Virus record (IMG/VR): IMGVR_UViG_3300034374_002231
Coordinates: 1 to 64,000 of that record
DNA from: a virus
Reading direction: 5' to 3' (one strand)
Length of the DNA: 64,000 nucleotides
Part shown: positions 51,489-58,602 of the stretch, piece after piece
Position numbering within the stretch: the first letter of the stretch is position 1
Layout of the letters: each line of letters starts with the position of its first letter
Program-made: the position numbers and the translations under genes
Notes under the pieces: model-generated
Database searches by the model: none
What the model was told of the DNA's origin: nothing
What the model saw: only the letters and a program-made list of their open reading frames with translations

Positions 51489-51503
51489 CAACGTACGAGG
51501 CGT

Positions 51504-51522
51504 GTTATACGCCTCGTATAAC
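51504..51522. promoter_or_regulatory. Palindrome copy 15 (core CCT) with 10-bp alternative hairpin
   Basis: Perfect arms, 25 bases before the VRR-NUC ATG. TACGAGGCGT (51494-51503) is fully complementary to ACGCCTCGTA (51509-51518), giving a 10-bp stem with loop GTTAT. Confidence 0.92.
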
Positions 51523-51547
51523 ATCACCAGTTACATGGAGACGACGA

Positions 51548-51898
51548 ATGGGAATGACGCCCGAAGCAAAGATCAAGAAGGTTGTCGCACAGCAACTCAA
51601 GGACATGGGTGCGTACTACTTTTATCCAGTGACAGGGGGGTACGGGGGCAGCGGAGTGCCCGACATTGTTGGATGCTACAACGGTAGATTTTTTGGCATC
51701 GAATGCAAAGCCGGGAACAATAAGCCAACCGCACTGCAACAGAAAAACATCGACTCCATCTTAGCCGCAGGTGGCCTGTCATGGGTCGCCAATGAGAAAA
51801 ACATGCGTATGACCGAAGAAATTTTACTCGCAGCAGAAGAAGTCCTACGCGAAGACGAAAGGATCGCATCTGAAAATAACCGAACCATGGGGGACTAA
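51548..51898 (+). CDS. VRR-NUC-type nuclease (PD-(D/E)xK)
   Basis: A 116-residue protein. GVPDIVG with D39 and then IECKAG with E52 and K54 form the PD-(D/E)xK core, preceded by helix EAKIKKVVAQQLKDMG and strand YYFYPVTGGYG. This is the small single-domain VRR-NUC form of phages, thought to cut branched DNA or to act in recombination and host-DNA degradation. A second ATG two codons later is possible. It lies after palindrome copy 15. Confidence 0.88.
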   Translation: MGMTPEAKIKKVVAQQLKDMGAYYFYPVTGGYGGSGVPDIVGCYNGRFFGIECKAGNNKPTALQQKNIDSILAAGGLSWVANEKNMRMTEEILLAAEEVLREDERIASENNRTMGD

Positions 51899-51992
51899 CC
51901 TACGGGAGTTCCTACTCATCATGTTCCAACACGACATCGTGTGGAAACCAAACAAACCCGGCGATACGCCACCCTTTTAAAGGACTAAAACA

Positions 51993-52634
51993 ATGGCTGA
52001 TACAGCATATGAAGCGATAACGATCACTAACGAAATACACACAGGTGCAGCTTTCGGTATTCAACATGGCACCGGACGCAGCTGCTATATCCCAGCAACC
52101 GTTATGTATTCTAGTGGCTCCCGCCCCGGAGACGTCGTGCAAGCGGTTCTGATAGACAACCCGAGCAACGACCCCGACATCCGGAACCGCACGCCGTATT
52201 TGGTACGGTTCATCAAGCCCATGGTAACCCCGACACAGCTCGAACTGCCACTGGAACAGCCCTCGCAGCTGGCGCAAGAGATCGTCGCAAAGCTGGGCGG
52301 CGCCGCCCCGACCCCGGCCCCGGCCCCGGCTCCGGTACCTACGATAAAGGAGCGTGCGGCAAAGCACGTCGAGGCGACCATGATGGCCGGTGGGGTGTGG
52401 AGATTTGCGACTATGTTTGAGGATTTCATGGCGGCCGAGGGTAAACCCGGAGCAGCACGCTCGGATCACATGGAGGAGTATTGGGCAGTGGCGCATGTTA
52501 TGCGTCGTTTGTTTGAGACTGATCGCTGCGCGAAATGGGTTCTTTACAATCGAGCCTCAAACACCAAAGCCTCAAGAGAGTGGTATAGCTGCCGCCCTGA
52601 AACCATCGACGTAGCGGAGTTCGACGATGAGTAA
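51993..52634 (+). CDS. Early protein of unknown function with Pro/Ala linker, 213 residues
   Basis: An N-terminal ~80-residue beta domain (AITITNEIHTGAAFGIQHGT, CYIPATVMYSSGSRPGDVVQ) has the look of a small OB or cold-shock-like fold. A Pro/Ala linker (AAPTPAPAPAPAPV-like, coded by a CCCGGC repeat) leads to a helical C-terminal domain with W residues (GVWRFATMFEDFMAAEG, YWAVAHVMRRLFETDRCAKW). An ssDNA/RNA-binding role is possible. It overlaps the next gene by eight bases. Confidence 0.65.
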   Translation: MADTAYEAITITNEIHTGAAFGIQHGTGRSCYIPATVMYSSGSRPGDVVQAVLIDNPSNDPDIRNRTPYLVRFIKPMVTPTQLELPLEQPSQLAQEIVAKLGGAAPTPAPAPAPVPTIKERAAKHVEATMMAGGVWRFATMFEDFMAAEGKPGAARSDHMEEYWAVAHVMRRLFETDRCAKWVLYNRASNTKASREWYSCRPETIDVAEFDDE

Positions 52635-53115
52635 GCCGTTAACAGTCAACGAACAGCACGTATGGGCATACCTCCTGCAACACCGAAACGCCCGGGCCTT
52701 TGAAGTGGCCGAGGCTGTTGGCGTGAGTGAGGCGCTCGTTGCGGCCATGATGGACCGCATTTCCTCTGACAACTGGCGGGAGGAGGTAACCCCTCCCGCT
52801 ACCAGCGGCGTCAAGTATGACAGTGACAAGCTGCCGATGCACCTCTTGCCACCTGAACTGCTGGAAGGCACCGCTGCGGTGCTGGCCTTCGGTGCTCGCA
52901 AATACACTCCCCGCAACTGGGAACTCGGCATGGAGTGGCACCGACCCTACTCTGCCCTGATGCGTCATATGTTGGCGTGGTGGGGTGGAGAGGATCTCGA
53001 CCCGGAGACTGGGCTGTCACACACATGGCATGCGGCATGCTGCATCGCGTTCTTGATGGCCTACGAACAACGCAAGATCGGAACAGACGACCGACCGAGG
53101 GAGCACACCGCATGA
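52627..53115 (+). CDS. Winged-helix domain fused to dATP/dGTP diphosphohydrolase-like (DUF5664) domain
   Basis: A 162-residue protein. Residues 1-50 form a winged-helix-like unit (VNEQHVWAYLLQHRNARAFE, AVGVSEALVAAMMDRIS). Residues 60-150 match the DUF5664/dNTP diphosphohydrolase pattern: KYDSDKLPMHLLPPELLEG, LAFGARKYTPRNWELGM, ALMRHMLAWWGGEDLDPETG, SHTWHAACCIAFLMAYE. Such all-helical MazG-like enzymes remove dATP/dGTP or modified dNTPs. In Z-genome phages a related enzyme (MazZ) works with PurZ, but no PurZ is seen here. The fusion to a DNA-binding-like domain is unusual. Confidence 0.8.
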   Translation: MSKPLTVNEQHVWAYLLQHRNARAFEVAEAVGVSEALVAAMMDRISSDNWREEVTPPATSGVKYDSDKLPMHLLPPELLEGTAAVLAFGARKYTPRNWELGMEWHRPYSALMRHMLAWWGGEDLDPETGLSHTWHAACCIAFLMAYEQRKIGTDDRPREHTA

Positions 53116-53492
53116 GGACCATTCACTTTAACCTTATCAGACGCCGCCGCTGGCGCGAATGTGCGGAGGCTCTGGAGGCCCACGGCAACGCGACCGATGC
53201 GGCAACGGCGCTGGGGTGGAAACGACAGCAGGTCTACGACGTGATCCACCGAATGAAGAAAGCCGGGATCATTGAGCAGACAGCGCCCTACACATGCAGC
53301 TACGCCTCGTCGCAGCAGCGCGCGGGCACTATGCGGGCTGGCCGTATCTTGGAAGCAGCACAGGCATACGACCGAGACTTCCAGCGGTGGTTGGTAGGAC
53401 AGATACCAGAGGGCGGCACGTTGGCAGAGTTGCTCATGGCCATGGCGTTTGACGCTTACATTGAAGAAGAAAGCCAGAAGGAGGCAGCGTGA
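53112..53492 (+). CDS. Helix-turn-helix protein, 126 residues
   Basis: Starts at the ATG overlapping the previous stop (ATGA). The basic N-terminus (RRRRWRECAEALEAHGNATD) and NATDAATALGWKRQQVYDVI, then HRMKKAGII, form a probable helix-turn-helix. The C-terminal half is helical (RILEAAQAYDRDFQRWLVGQ, LAELLMAMAFDAYIEEES). A possible transcription regulator of the phage; target unknown. Confidence 0.7.
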   Translation: MRTIHFNLIRRRRWRECAEALEAHGNATDAATALGWKRQQVYDVIHRMKKAGIIEQTAPYTCSYASSQQRAGTMRAGRILEAAQAYDRDFQRWLVGQIPEGGTLAELLMAMAFDAYIEEESQKEAA

Positions 53493-53692
53493 TGGGTAAG
53501 TATTACACAACACTGTCCGACATGCACAGGGTAGAAGCTAACCACCTGCGGGACAAGCTGCGGATCGCTATGGCGGCGCTGGATGTAATCATCCGCTTTG
53601 GAAACGAAACGTACCCCGACCCCGAGCGGGCTGTTACCGACATGAAGGTGGTAGCGGAGAGAGCGCTTGAAAGGATCGAAGGCGATGAGTGA
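53492..53692 (+). CDS. Small helical protein, 66 residues
   Basis: A small helical protein (DMHRVEANHLRDKLRIAMAA, DMKVVAERALERIEGDE). A GTG directly before the ATG is an alternative start. A GGAGG sequence lies just upstream. It is translationally coupled to both neighbours. Function unknown; its ending ALERIEGDE loosely resembles the array genes that follow. Confidence 0.65.
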   Translation: MGKYYTTLSDMHRVEANHLRDKLRIAMAALDVIIRFGNETYPDPERAVTDMKVVAERALERIEGDE

Positions 53693-53939
53693 GGTTGCAA
53701 GGATCGGCCCCGCCGATGACGGGGTGCAGCGGTTTTACCGGCTGTATGCGCGGCGCAAGTCTGATTTCGTGGTTGCCGAGCATGACTTTTGCTGCCGCAC
53801 ACTTGGTGGTGCGGTCGCGGAACATAAAGCCAGAAAGCATGCAGAGTGGTTGATGAACACCAAGCCTGCGTACGATCAGGTCCGCATCACCCTGCACGTT
53901 GTCCATCCAATCATGGAGAAGGGGTTTGAAGATGAGTGA
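53685..53939 (+). CDS. Small basic protein, 84 residues
   Basis: RIGPADDGVQRFYRLYARRK is followed by CCRTLGGAVAEHKARKHAEW and ITLHVVHPIMEKGFEDE. The start overlaps the previous gene by eight bases and its end overlaps the first array gene by eight bases. I cannot assign it. Two adjacent Cys with a nearby His may bind a metal. Confidence 0.65.
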   Translation: MSEVARIGPADDGVQRFYRLYARRKSDFVVAEHDFCCRTLGGAVAEHKARKHAEWLMNTKPAYDQVRITLHVVHPIMEKGFEDE

Positions 53940-54420
53940 CGATCTGGTGAAGCGGGCAAGGCATAATGCTCTGTCTGACATGCCCCATTATGCAAGCGTT
54001 GAACTCATTGAAGCGTTAGCCGACCGCATCGAGGAGTTGGAGCGGGAGCGGGTTCTATCAAAGGCGGCGTATGATGGTGTGTCGTCGCTGCTTTTGAGTG
54101 TCCAGCAGGACTGCATCAAGGAACACAACCGCGCCGAAGCCGCAGAGGCCGCGCTGAAAGAGGCGATTGAAAAAGAGCTGGATGCAATCAGCACTCTGGA
54201 CGCTTGGTTCGACCGAAGGGAACTTGGTCACGCCGCCGTGGATCAGGCAGTTGTTGACGCCGCTTCAGGGTATCTCAGAACATCAAGATGCGGAGGAATG
54301 CCTCAAGAGGAAAGTGACCTGATCCTTGGCGTGATGCAGAACATGGCTAGGCTTGGACTGTTTGCCGACCTGTTTGCCCGCGCCTACCCCGCCGAACTGA
54401 AAGGGGAGGGTCGGGGATGA
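53932..54420 (+). CDS. Array gene 1: MSDDLVKR ... AELKGE paralogue
   Basis: A 162-residue protein, first of six overlapping array genes. It opens MSDDLVKRARHNA and has ADRIEELERERVLSK (coiled coil), a unique centre (ELDAISTLDAWFDRRELGH, QAVVDAASGYLRTSR) and ends AELKGEGRG. The next gene starts four bases before its stop. These proteins share only N-terminal, coil and C-terminal segments. Function unknown. Confidence 0.75.
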   Translation: MSDDLVKRARHNALSDMPHYASVELIEALADRIEELERERVLSKAAYDGVSSLLLSVQQDCIKEHNRAEAAEAALKEAIEKELDAISTLDAWFDRRELGHAAVDQAVVDAASGYLRTSRCGGMPQEESDLILGVMQNMARLGLFADLFARAYPAELKGEGRG

Positions 54421-54791
54421 GTGACGATCTGGTGAAGCGGCTGCGTGAAGATCGACCCGTGACACAGGATATGGCAAGCACGATGCAATGCGCCCTGCAA
54501 GACGCAGCAGCCGACCGCATCGAAGAACTGGAGGATAAGCTGAACTGGGTCATCGTAGAACGAGATGAGACATTTGCTTTGATGCTGGATCGTGCACAAA
54601 CAGCGGAAGCCAAGCTGGCAAAGAATGAAGCCCTGATGCAAGCAGGCTTTGCGGAATACGAACACAGGCTGGCGAAGGCGGTGGAGGCTTTGGAGAAACT
54701 GGCACGGCTGGGTAACGGCGACCTTTACGGCAACAGCGATGGCAACATGATTGCCCGCACCACCCTCGCAGAACTGAAAGGAGATAAGTGA
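54417..54791 (+). CDS. Array gene 2: MSDDLVKRLRED ... AELKGDK
   Basis: A 124-residue protein with MSDDLVKRLRED, AADRIEELEDKLNWVIVERD, then ETFALMLDRAQTAEAKLAK, AVEALEKLARLGNGDLYGN and IARTTLAELKGDK. Nearly all of its second half recurs in array gene 5, which lacks an 18-residue stretch lying between two LAK motifs here. Coiled-coil protein of unknown role. Confidence 0.8.
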   Translation: MSDDLVKRLREDRPVTQDMASTMQCALQDAAADRIEELEDKLNWVIVERDETFALMLDRAQTAEAKLAKNEALMQAGFAEYEHRLAKAVEALEKLARLGNGDLYGNSDGNMIARTTLAELKGDK

Positions 54792-55252
54792 TGACTAAGC
54801 CAGACTGGGAAAACTTCGCCAAGGCTGTGCTGACAGACTGGCCAACTGGTGATCTGGACGGCTCTGTTCTGTTCGACTTGTCGCTGCAATACGGCATGAT
54901 CCAAGAGGTGCCGGGTGGGTATAACTCTGACCACCATATCGACGCAGACTGTATCTGCCCGGAAGAAGGCGATCCTTGGTATGAATACACCTTCCGAGGC
55001 GAGGCTGGGCCGGGGCTGTATTCCATTTCCAACATGACCAAGCGCATCCAAGAATTGCATGACGAGAACGCACGGCTTCGTGATGCCGTTTACATTGATG
55101 ACTTGACTGTAACCTTGCAGGGGAAAGACAGAGCCGTTGCGATTGCAGGAATGGAGCGGGCTTTAGACTTAATCAATGCAGACCTAACGCAAGAAGCAAA
55201 AGTGGCTCTGCGCACCACCCTCGCAGAACTGAAAGGAGAGAAGGATGAGTGA
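54791..55252 (+). CDS. Array gene 3: unique N-terminus, shared coil and AELKGEKDE end
   Basis: A 153-residue protein; the ATG overlaps the previous stop (TGATG) after GGAG. Unlike its neighbours it opens MTKPDWENFAKAVLTDWPTG, with an acidic domain (DCICPEEGDPWYEYTFRGEA), then RIQELHDENARLRDAVYIDD and ALRTTLAELKGEKDE. It looks like a different N-terminal domain joined to the array's shared end. Function unknown. Confidence 0.75.
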   Translation: MTKPDWENFAKAVLTDWPTGDLDGSVLFDLSLQYGMIQEVPGGYNSDHHIDADCICPEEGDPWYEYTFRGEAGPGLYSISNMTKRIQELHDENARLRDAVYIDDLTVTLQGKDRAVAIAGMERALDLINADLTQEAKVALRTTLAELKGEKDE

Positions 55253-55475
55253 CGATCTGGTGAAGGCAGCGGTGCTGGCACAAAACACAATAGAAGCGAT
55301 CTATCAATGGGTCGATAAGGTCGAAAAGGCTGGCGGCACAACTTCAATCGAAGGGATTGCCGTTGCCCATGCAATGTTCAAAAGCCTTCAAAGCAACAGA
55401 AGTAGACTTGATAAGCTAATAACACAGCCGCTGGAGAAAGCCCTCGCAGAACTGAAAGGAGAGAAGGATGAGTGA
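55245..55475 (+). CDS. Array gene 4: short MSDDLVKAA ... ALAELKGEKDE
   Basis: A 76-residue protein. Shared start MSDDLVKA and shared end ALAELKGEKDE flank a unique helical centre (NTIEAIYQWVDKVEKAGGTT, AHAMFKSLQSNRSRLDKL). It overlaps both neighbours by eight bases. It shows best that the ends are conserved while the middle is exchanged. Confidence 0.75.
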   Translation: MSDDLVKAAVLAQNTIEAIYQWVDKVEKAGGTTSIEGIAVAHAMFKSLQSNRSRLDKLITQPLEKALAELKGEKDE

Positions 55476-55824
55476 CGATCTAGAAGTGCTTGGGTCAGAC
55501 GGTATTAGACGTACATATGATGAGCACTACGACACCATGATGGATGTAGAACAAGACCCAACTGGTGCTTGGCAGGCCATACATAACCAACACGACCGCA
55601 TCGAGGAACTTGAGGACAAGCTGGATTGGGTTATCACGGAACGGGACGAGACTTTTGCTTTGATGCTGGATCGTGTGCAAACAGCAGAGGCCAAGCTGGC
55701 GAAGGCGGTGGAGGCTTTAGAGAAGCTGGCACGGCTTGGCAATGGCGACCGTTATGGCAACAGCGACGGCAACACGATAGCCCGCACCACCCTCGCAGAA
55801 CTGAAAGGAGAGAAAGATGAGTGA
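55468..55824 (+). CDS. Array gene 5: close paralogue of array gene 2
   Basis: A 118-residue protein. The start MSDDLEVLGSDGIRRTYDEH differs after five residues, then HDRIEELEDKLDWVITERDE, LMLDRVQTAEAKLAKAVEAL and ARTTLAELKGEKDE closely match array gene 2 at protein and DNA level. The 18-residue stretch between LAK motifs is absent. Recent duplication with a new N-terminus. Confidence 0.8.
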   Translation: MSDDLEVLGSDGIRRTYDEHYDTMMDVEQDPTGAWQAIHNQHDRIEELEDKLDWVITERDETFALMLDRVQTAEAKLAKAVEALEKLARLGNGDRYGNSDGNTIARTTLAELKGEKDE

Positions 55825-56206
55825 AGATCTAGTGAAGCGGCTGCGAACATCTTGGGATGCTGACCGCAGTATAATTTCACAGACTGACAACTGGATGAGG
55901 GAACGGCAAGAAGCAGCCGACCGCATCGAGAAATTAGAGGCCGAACTGCACCTGATGAAAACATCAGGTATCGCAGAGGTGGCCGCGCGAAACCCAAGCG
56001 TCATGGAATACATGCGGCATTGGGAAGGAAGAGCAGAAGCAGCAGAGGACAAGCTGGCGAAGGCGGTGGAGCTGGTCAATACAGCGTTTAATGAAGGCTT
56101 TGGCGAGGGAATGAATGACGTGATGCGCCGCCGTGGTGGAAAGTCTTGGTATGAAAGCAGATCTCGCAAGCGCATCGCAGAACTGAAAGGAGGCCCCGAT
56201 GCCTGA
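55817..56206 (+). CDS. Array gene 6: MSEDLVKRLR ... RIAELKGGPDA
   Basis: A 129-residue protein with MSEDLVKRLRTSWDADRS, AADRIEKLEAELHLMKTSG, then EGRAEAAEDKLAKAVELVNT and a distinct C-terminal part (GFGEGMNDVMRRRGGKSWYE) ending RIAELKGGPDA. It is the last array member; its 3' end carries GAAAGGAGG, the ribosome-binding site of the following gene. Function unknown. Confidence 0.75.
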   Translation: MSEDLVKRLRTSWDADRSIISQTDNWMRERQEAADRIEKLEAELHLMKTSGIAEVAARNPSVMEYMRHWEGRAEAAEDKLAKAVELVNTAFNEGFGEGMNDVMRRRGGKSWYESRSRKRIAELKGGPDA

Positions 56207-56375
56207 CAATCGCGGGGTCAACGAGGCGCTGCGGCGGGCCGGGTACAAATGCTTGCCCGACTGGTGGGTGACTGAAGCAGAGTTTGACGTGATTTGGAGG
56301 ATGGCCCATAATCACGAGGACATCGTGAATGAAATCAGGGCTTTCTATCGGAACAAGGATGACGACGATGGATGA
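56199..56375 (+). CDS. Small protein, 58 residues
   Basis: MPDNRGVNEALRRAGYKCLP is followed by DWWVTEAEFDVIWRMAHNHE and RAFYRNKDDDDG. Starts after AAAGGAGG within the previous gene's end and overlaps the next gene by eight bases. Trp-rich helix in the centre. Not recognised. Confidence 0.7.
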   Translation: MPDNRGVNEALRRAGYKCLPDWWVTEAEFDVIWRMAHNHEDIVNEIRAFYRNKDDDDG

Positions 56376-56571
56376 AGAAGACCTGACCCCAAACCAGTTG
56401 GAGGTTGTTTCGAAGTTGTACCCCCGCGTGCAATACCTTATGGGTAAAGGCCTGACGGAGAAGCAGGTTGTTGACACGCTGGTGGTCGGTGAGGGGTGGC
56501 CTGTCGGTGCCGTTCAGGCGACTATGAGCCGGGTCAAGCGCTCACGCCCCAATCGAAGCAGCGCCACTTGA
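56368..56571 (+). CDS. Small helix-turn-helix-like protein, 67 residues
   Basis: MDEEDLTPNQLEVVSKLYPR, then LTEKQVVDTLVVGEGWPV and ATMSRVKRSRPNRSS. Two helices around a turn and a basic C-terminus resemble a small DNA-binding fold. It is the last gene before the opposite-strand candidate and the polymerase gene. Function unknown. Confidence 0.7.
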   Translation: MDEEDLTPNQLEVVSKLYPRVQYLMGKGLTEKQVVDTLVVGEGWPVGAVQATMSRVKRSRPNRSSAT

Positions 56572-56725
56572 GGACGAACGTGCCGGGTGGCAGGGCTGGT
56601 GCAAGAGCGTTGTTGACGTAGTCCTCTGTTGCCATCTGGCACATTTCGATTGTTTCGAATACCGGCGCTGGGGGCGTATAGCACTCCCCACTCATCGAAC
56701 ATATGAGGATCAACGGACTGAACAT
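56534..56725 (-). CDS. Possible opposite-strand small protein, 63 residues
   Basis: A minus-strand frame filling the only ~200-base gap in this plus-strand block: SPLILICSMSGECYTPPAPV, then CQMATEDYVNNALAPALPPG and FVLKWRCFDWGVSA. The Cys pattern and hydrophobic start look protein-like and recall small phage proteins I have seen, but there is no Shine-Dalgarno. It overlaps the previous plus-strand gene by 38 bases. Uncertain. Confidence 0.4.
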   Translation of the reverse strand: MFSPLILICSMSGECYTPPAPVFETIEMCQMATEDYVNNALAPALPPGTFVLKWRCFDWGVSA

Positions 56726-56771
56726 GCGCTGATACTACCACAAAATATAACACCGACAAAGGAGAACAACG

Positions 56772-58601
56772 ATGGACCTGATTACGCTCGATTTCGAGAC
56801 GTACTACGACAGGGAATACAGCCTGTCGAAGCTGACGACAGAAGAGTACATCCGCGACCCGCGGTTCCAAGTTATCGGGGTGAGCACCAAGCTGAATGAC
56901 GATGAACCTGTCTGGGTTACAGGGAAGGCCAGCGAGGTGCTGACACATCTGCACACGTTGCCGTGGGAGAATGCGATCATGCTCTGTCAGAACACCATGT
57001 TCGACGGGGCGATCATGACGTGGCGCTGCGGTATCAAGCCGAAAGTGTTGGCCGACACGATGCTTATGTCGCGCGCCATTTATGGCGTGGAAGTATCACA
57101 TAGCCTCAAGGCTATATCCGAGCGGCTGGGCATCGGGGTCAAAGGCGACGAGGTAATCAACGCGCTGGGCAAGCGCCGGGCCGACTTCACACCAGAACAG
57201 ATGGAGCGGTACGGTGAATACTGCCGCACCGATGTTACGCTGACATACATGGCGTTCAAGAAGTTTATAGAGGCAGGGTTCCCAAAGAAGGAACTCAAGC
57301 TGATAGACACTACATTGCGCATGTTTACTGATCCGGTTCTGGAGTTGGATCGCGCACATCTGGAGAAGCACCTCGCCGAAGTCACTGCGCGCAAGAGCGC
57401 ACTGCTGACCGATGCAGGTGTCACCGACAAGAAAGACCTGATGTCGAACCCGAAGTTTGCAGAGATGCTTCTCTCGTACGGTGTAGAACCGCCCATGAAG
57501 GTCAGCCCGACTACTGGCAAAGATACATACGCCTTTGCCAAGGGTGACGAGGAGTTTGTCGCTTTGTTGGAGCACGACGACGAGAACGTGCAGACACTCA
57601 TGGCAGCGCGTCTAGGTAACAAGTCCACACTGGAAGAGACCCGCACGCAGCGGTTCATCGACATCGCCAAACGTGGCCCTCTACCCGTGCCTATCAGATA
57701 CTACGCGGCACACACCGGACGCTGGGGCGGTTCTGACAAGATCAATCTGCAGAACCTGCCGAGCCGTGGACCGAACGCGAAGCAGATCAAGAACTCCATT
57801 GTGGCCCCGGCAGGGCACAAGCTGATAGACGCCGACTCCGCACAGATCGAAGCCCGGGTGCTGGCGTGGCTGGCCGAACAAGAAGATGTGGTGCAGACCT
57901 TCGCCGAGAATGGTGACGTGTACAAACGCATGGCTGCCAAGATCTTCAACAAGGACGAGGGGGACATCGACAAGCAGGAGCGCCAGATCGGCAAGGTTGT
58001 GATCCTTGGCGCAGGATATGGTGTTGGTCATAACAAGCTGCAGACGTTTCTCAAGCTGCAAGCCGGGGTCGAGGTAGACCTCAAGGAAGCCAAGCGGATC
58101 ATCGACGTGTACCGCAGTTCCAACGATAGGATCAGTGGCCTGTGGCGCGAAGCGGACAACATGCTCCGCGAAATGTCCAAGGGTAACAGCAAGCAGTTTG
58201 GGCGGCCCGGTGTGCTGACAGTGCATGGTGACCGCAGCGCCATACAGCTGCCGAGTGGGCTGGACATCAAGTACACGGACCTCAAAGCGACACCGGGTGA
58301 GATCGGGTACGACTACACATATCAGACCCGCAGAGGGCCGAACAATATCTATGGCGGGAAGGTCATAGAGAACGTGACGCAAGCACTGGCACGTTGTATT
58401 GTGGGCGAACAGATGTTAAAGATTGCCAAACGGTACCGTGTGGTGCTAACTGTACATGACTCCGTTGTGGCATGTGTACGCAGCGAAGAAGTAGACGAAG
58501 CACAGGCATACATCGAACAGTGTATGCGCTGGACCCCTGACTGGGCAGAGGGCTTGCCGGTAAACTGTGAGTCCGACGTCAGTCGCAGATACGGAGAATA
58601 A
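56772..58601 (+). CDS. DNA polymerase, family A, with 3'-5' exonuclease domain
   Basis: A 609-residue replicative polymerase; ATG after AAAGGAG. Exonuclease motif LDFETYYD is at residues 5-12 and the second at LCQNTMFDGAIM. Polymerase motif A is DADSAQIEARV with D353 (usual DYSQIELR). Motif B is RQIGKVVILGAGYGVG, with Leu where Phe is common. Motif C is TVHDSVV with D563, Ser replacing the usual Glu. TGRWGG and LQNLPSR are also typical. It copies the phage genome with the helicase and primase encoded downstream. It is followed directly by the Cas4-like nuclease gene. Confidence 0.95.
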   Translation: MDLITLDFETYYDREYSLSKLTTEEYIRDPRFQVIGVSTKLNDDEPVWVTGKASEVLTHLHTLPWENAIMLCQNTMFDGAIMTWRCGIKPKVLADTMLMSRAIYGVEVSHSLKAISERLGIGVKGDEVINALGKRRADFTPEQMERYGEYCRTDVTLTYMAFKKFIEAGFPKKELKLIDTTLRMFTDPVLELDRAHLEKHLAEVTARKSALLTDAGVTDKKDLMSNPKFAEMLLSYGVEPPMKVSPTTGKDTYAFAKGDEEFVALLEHDDENVQTLMAARLGNKSTLEETRTQRFIDIAKRGPLPVPIRYYAAHTGRWGGSDKINLQNLPSRGPNAKQIKNSIVAPAGHKLIDADSAQIEARVLAWLAEQEDVVQTFAENGDVYKRMAAKIFNKDEGDIDKQERQIGKVVILGAGYGVGHNKLQTFLKLQAGVEVDLKEAKRIIDVYRSSNDRISGLWREADNMLREMSKGNSKQFGRPGVLTVHGDRSAIQLPSGLDIKYTDLKATPGEIGYDYTYQTRRGPNNIYGGKVIENVTQALARCIVGEQMLKIAKRYRVVLTVHDSVVACVRSEEVDEAQAYIEQCMRWTPDWAEGLPVNCESDVSRRYGE

Positions 58602-58602
58602 C

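Noticed and set aside
41626-51522. Palindromes as a CRISPR array or as intrinsic terminators
   Set aside because: Spacing is irregular from 70 bp to 8 kb with genes between, so not CRISPR. No U tract follows any copy, so they are not terminators.
51921-51980. 19-codon frame MFQHDIVWKPNKPGDTPPF
   Set aside because: Short, weak ribosome-binding site, no support beyond fitting the gap before 51993.
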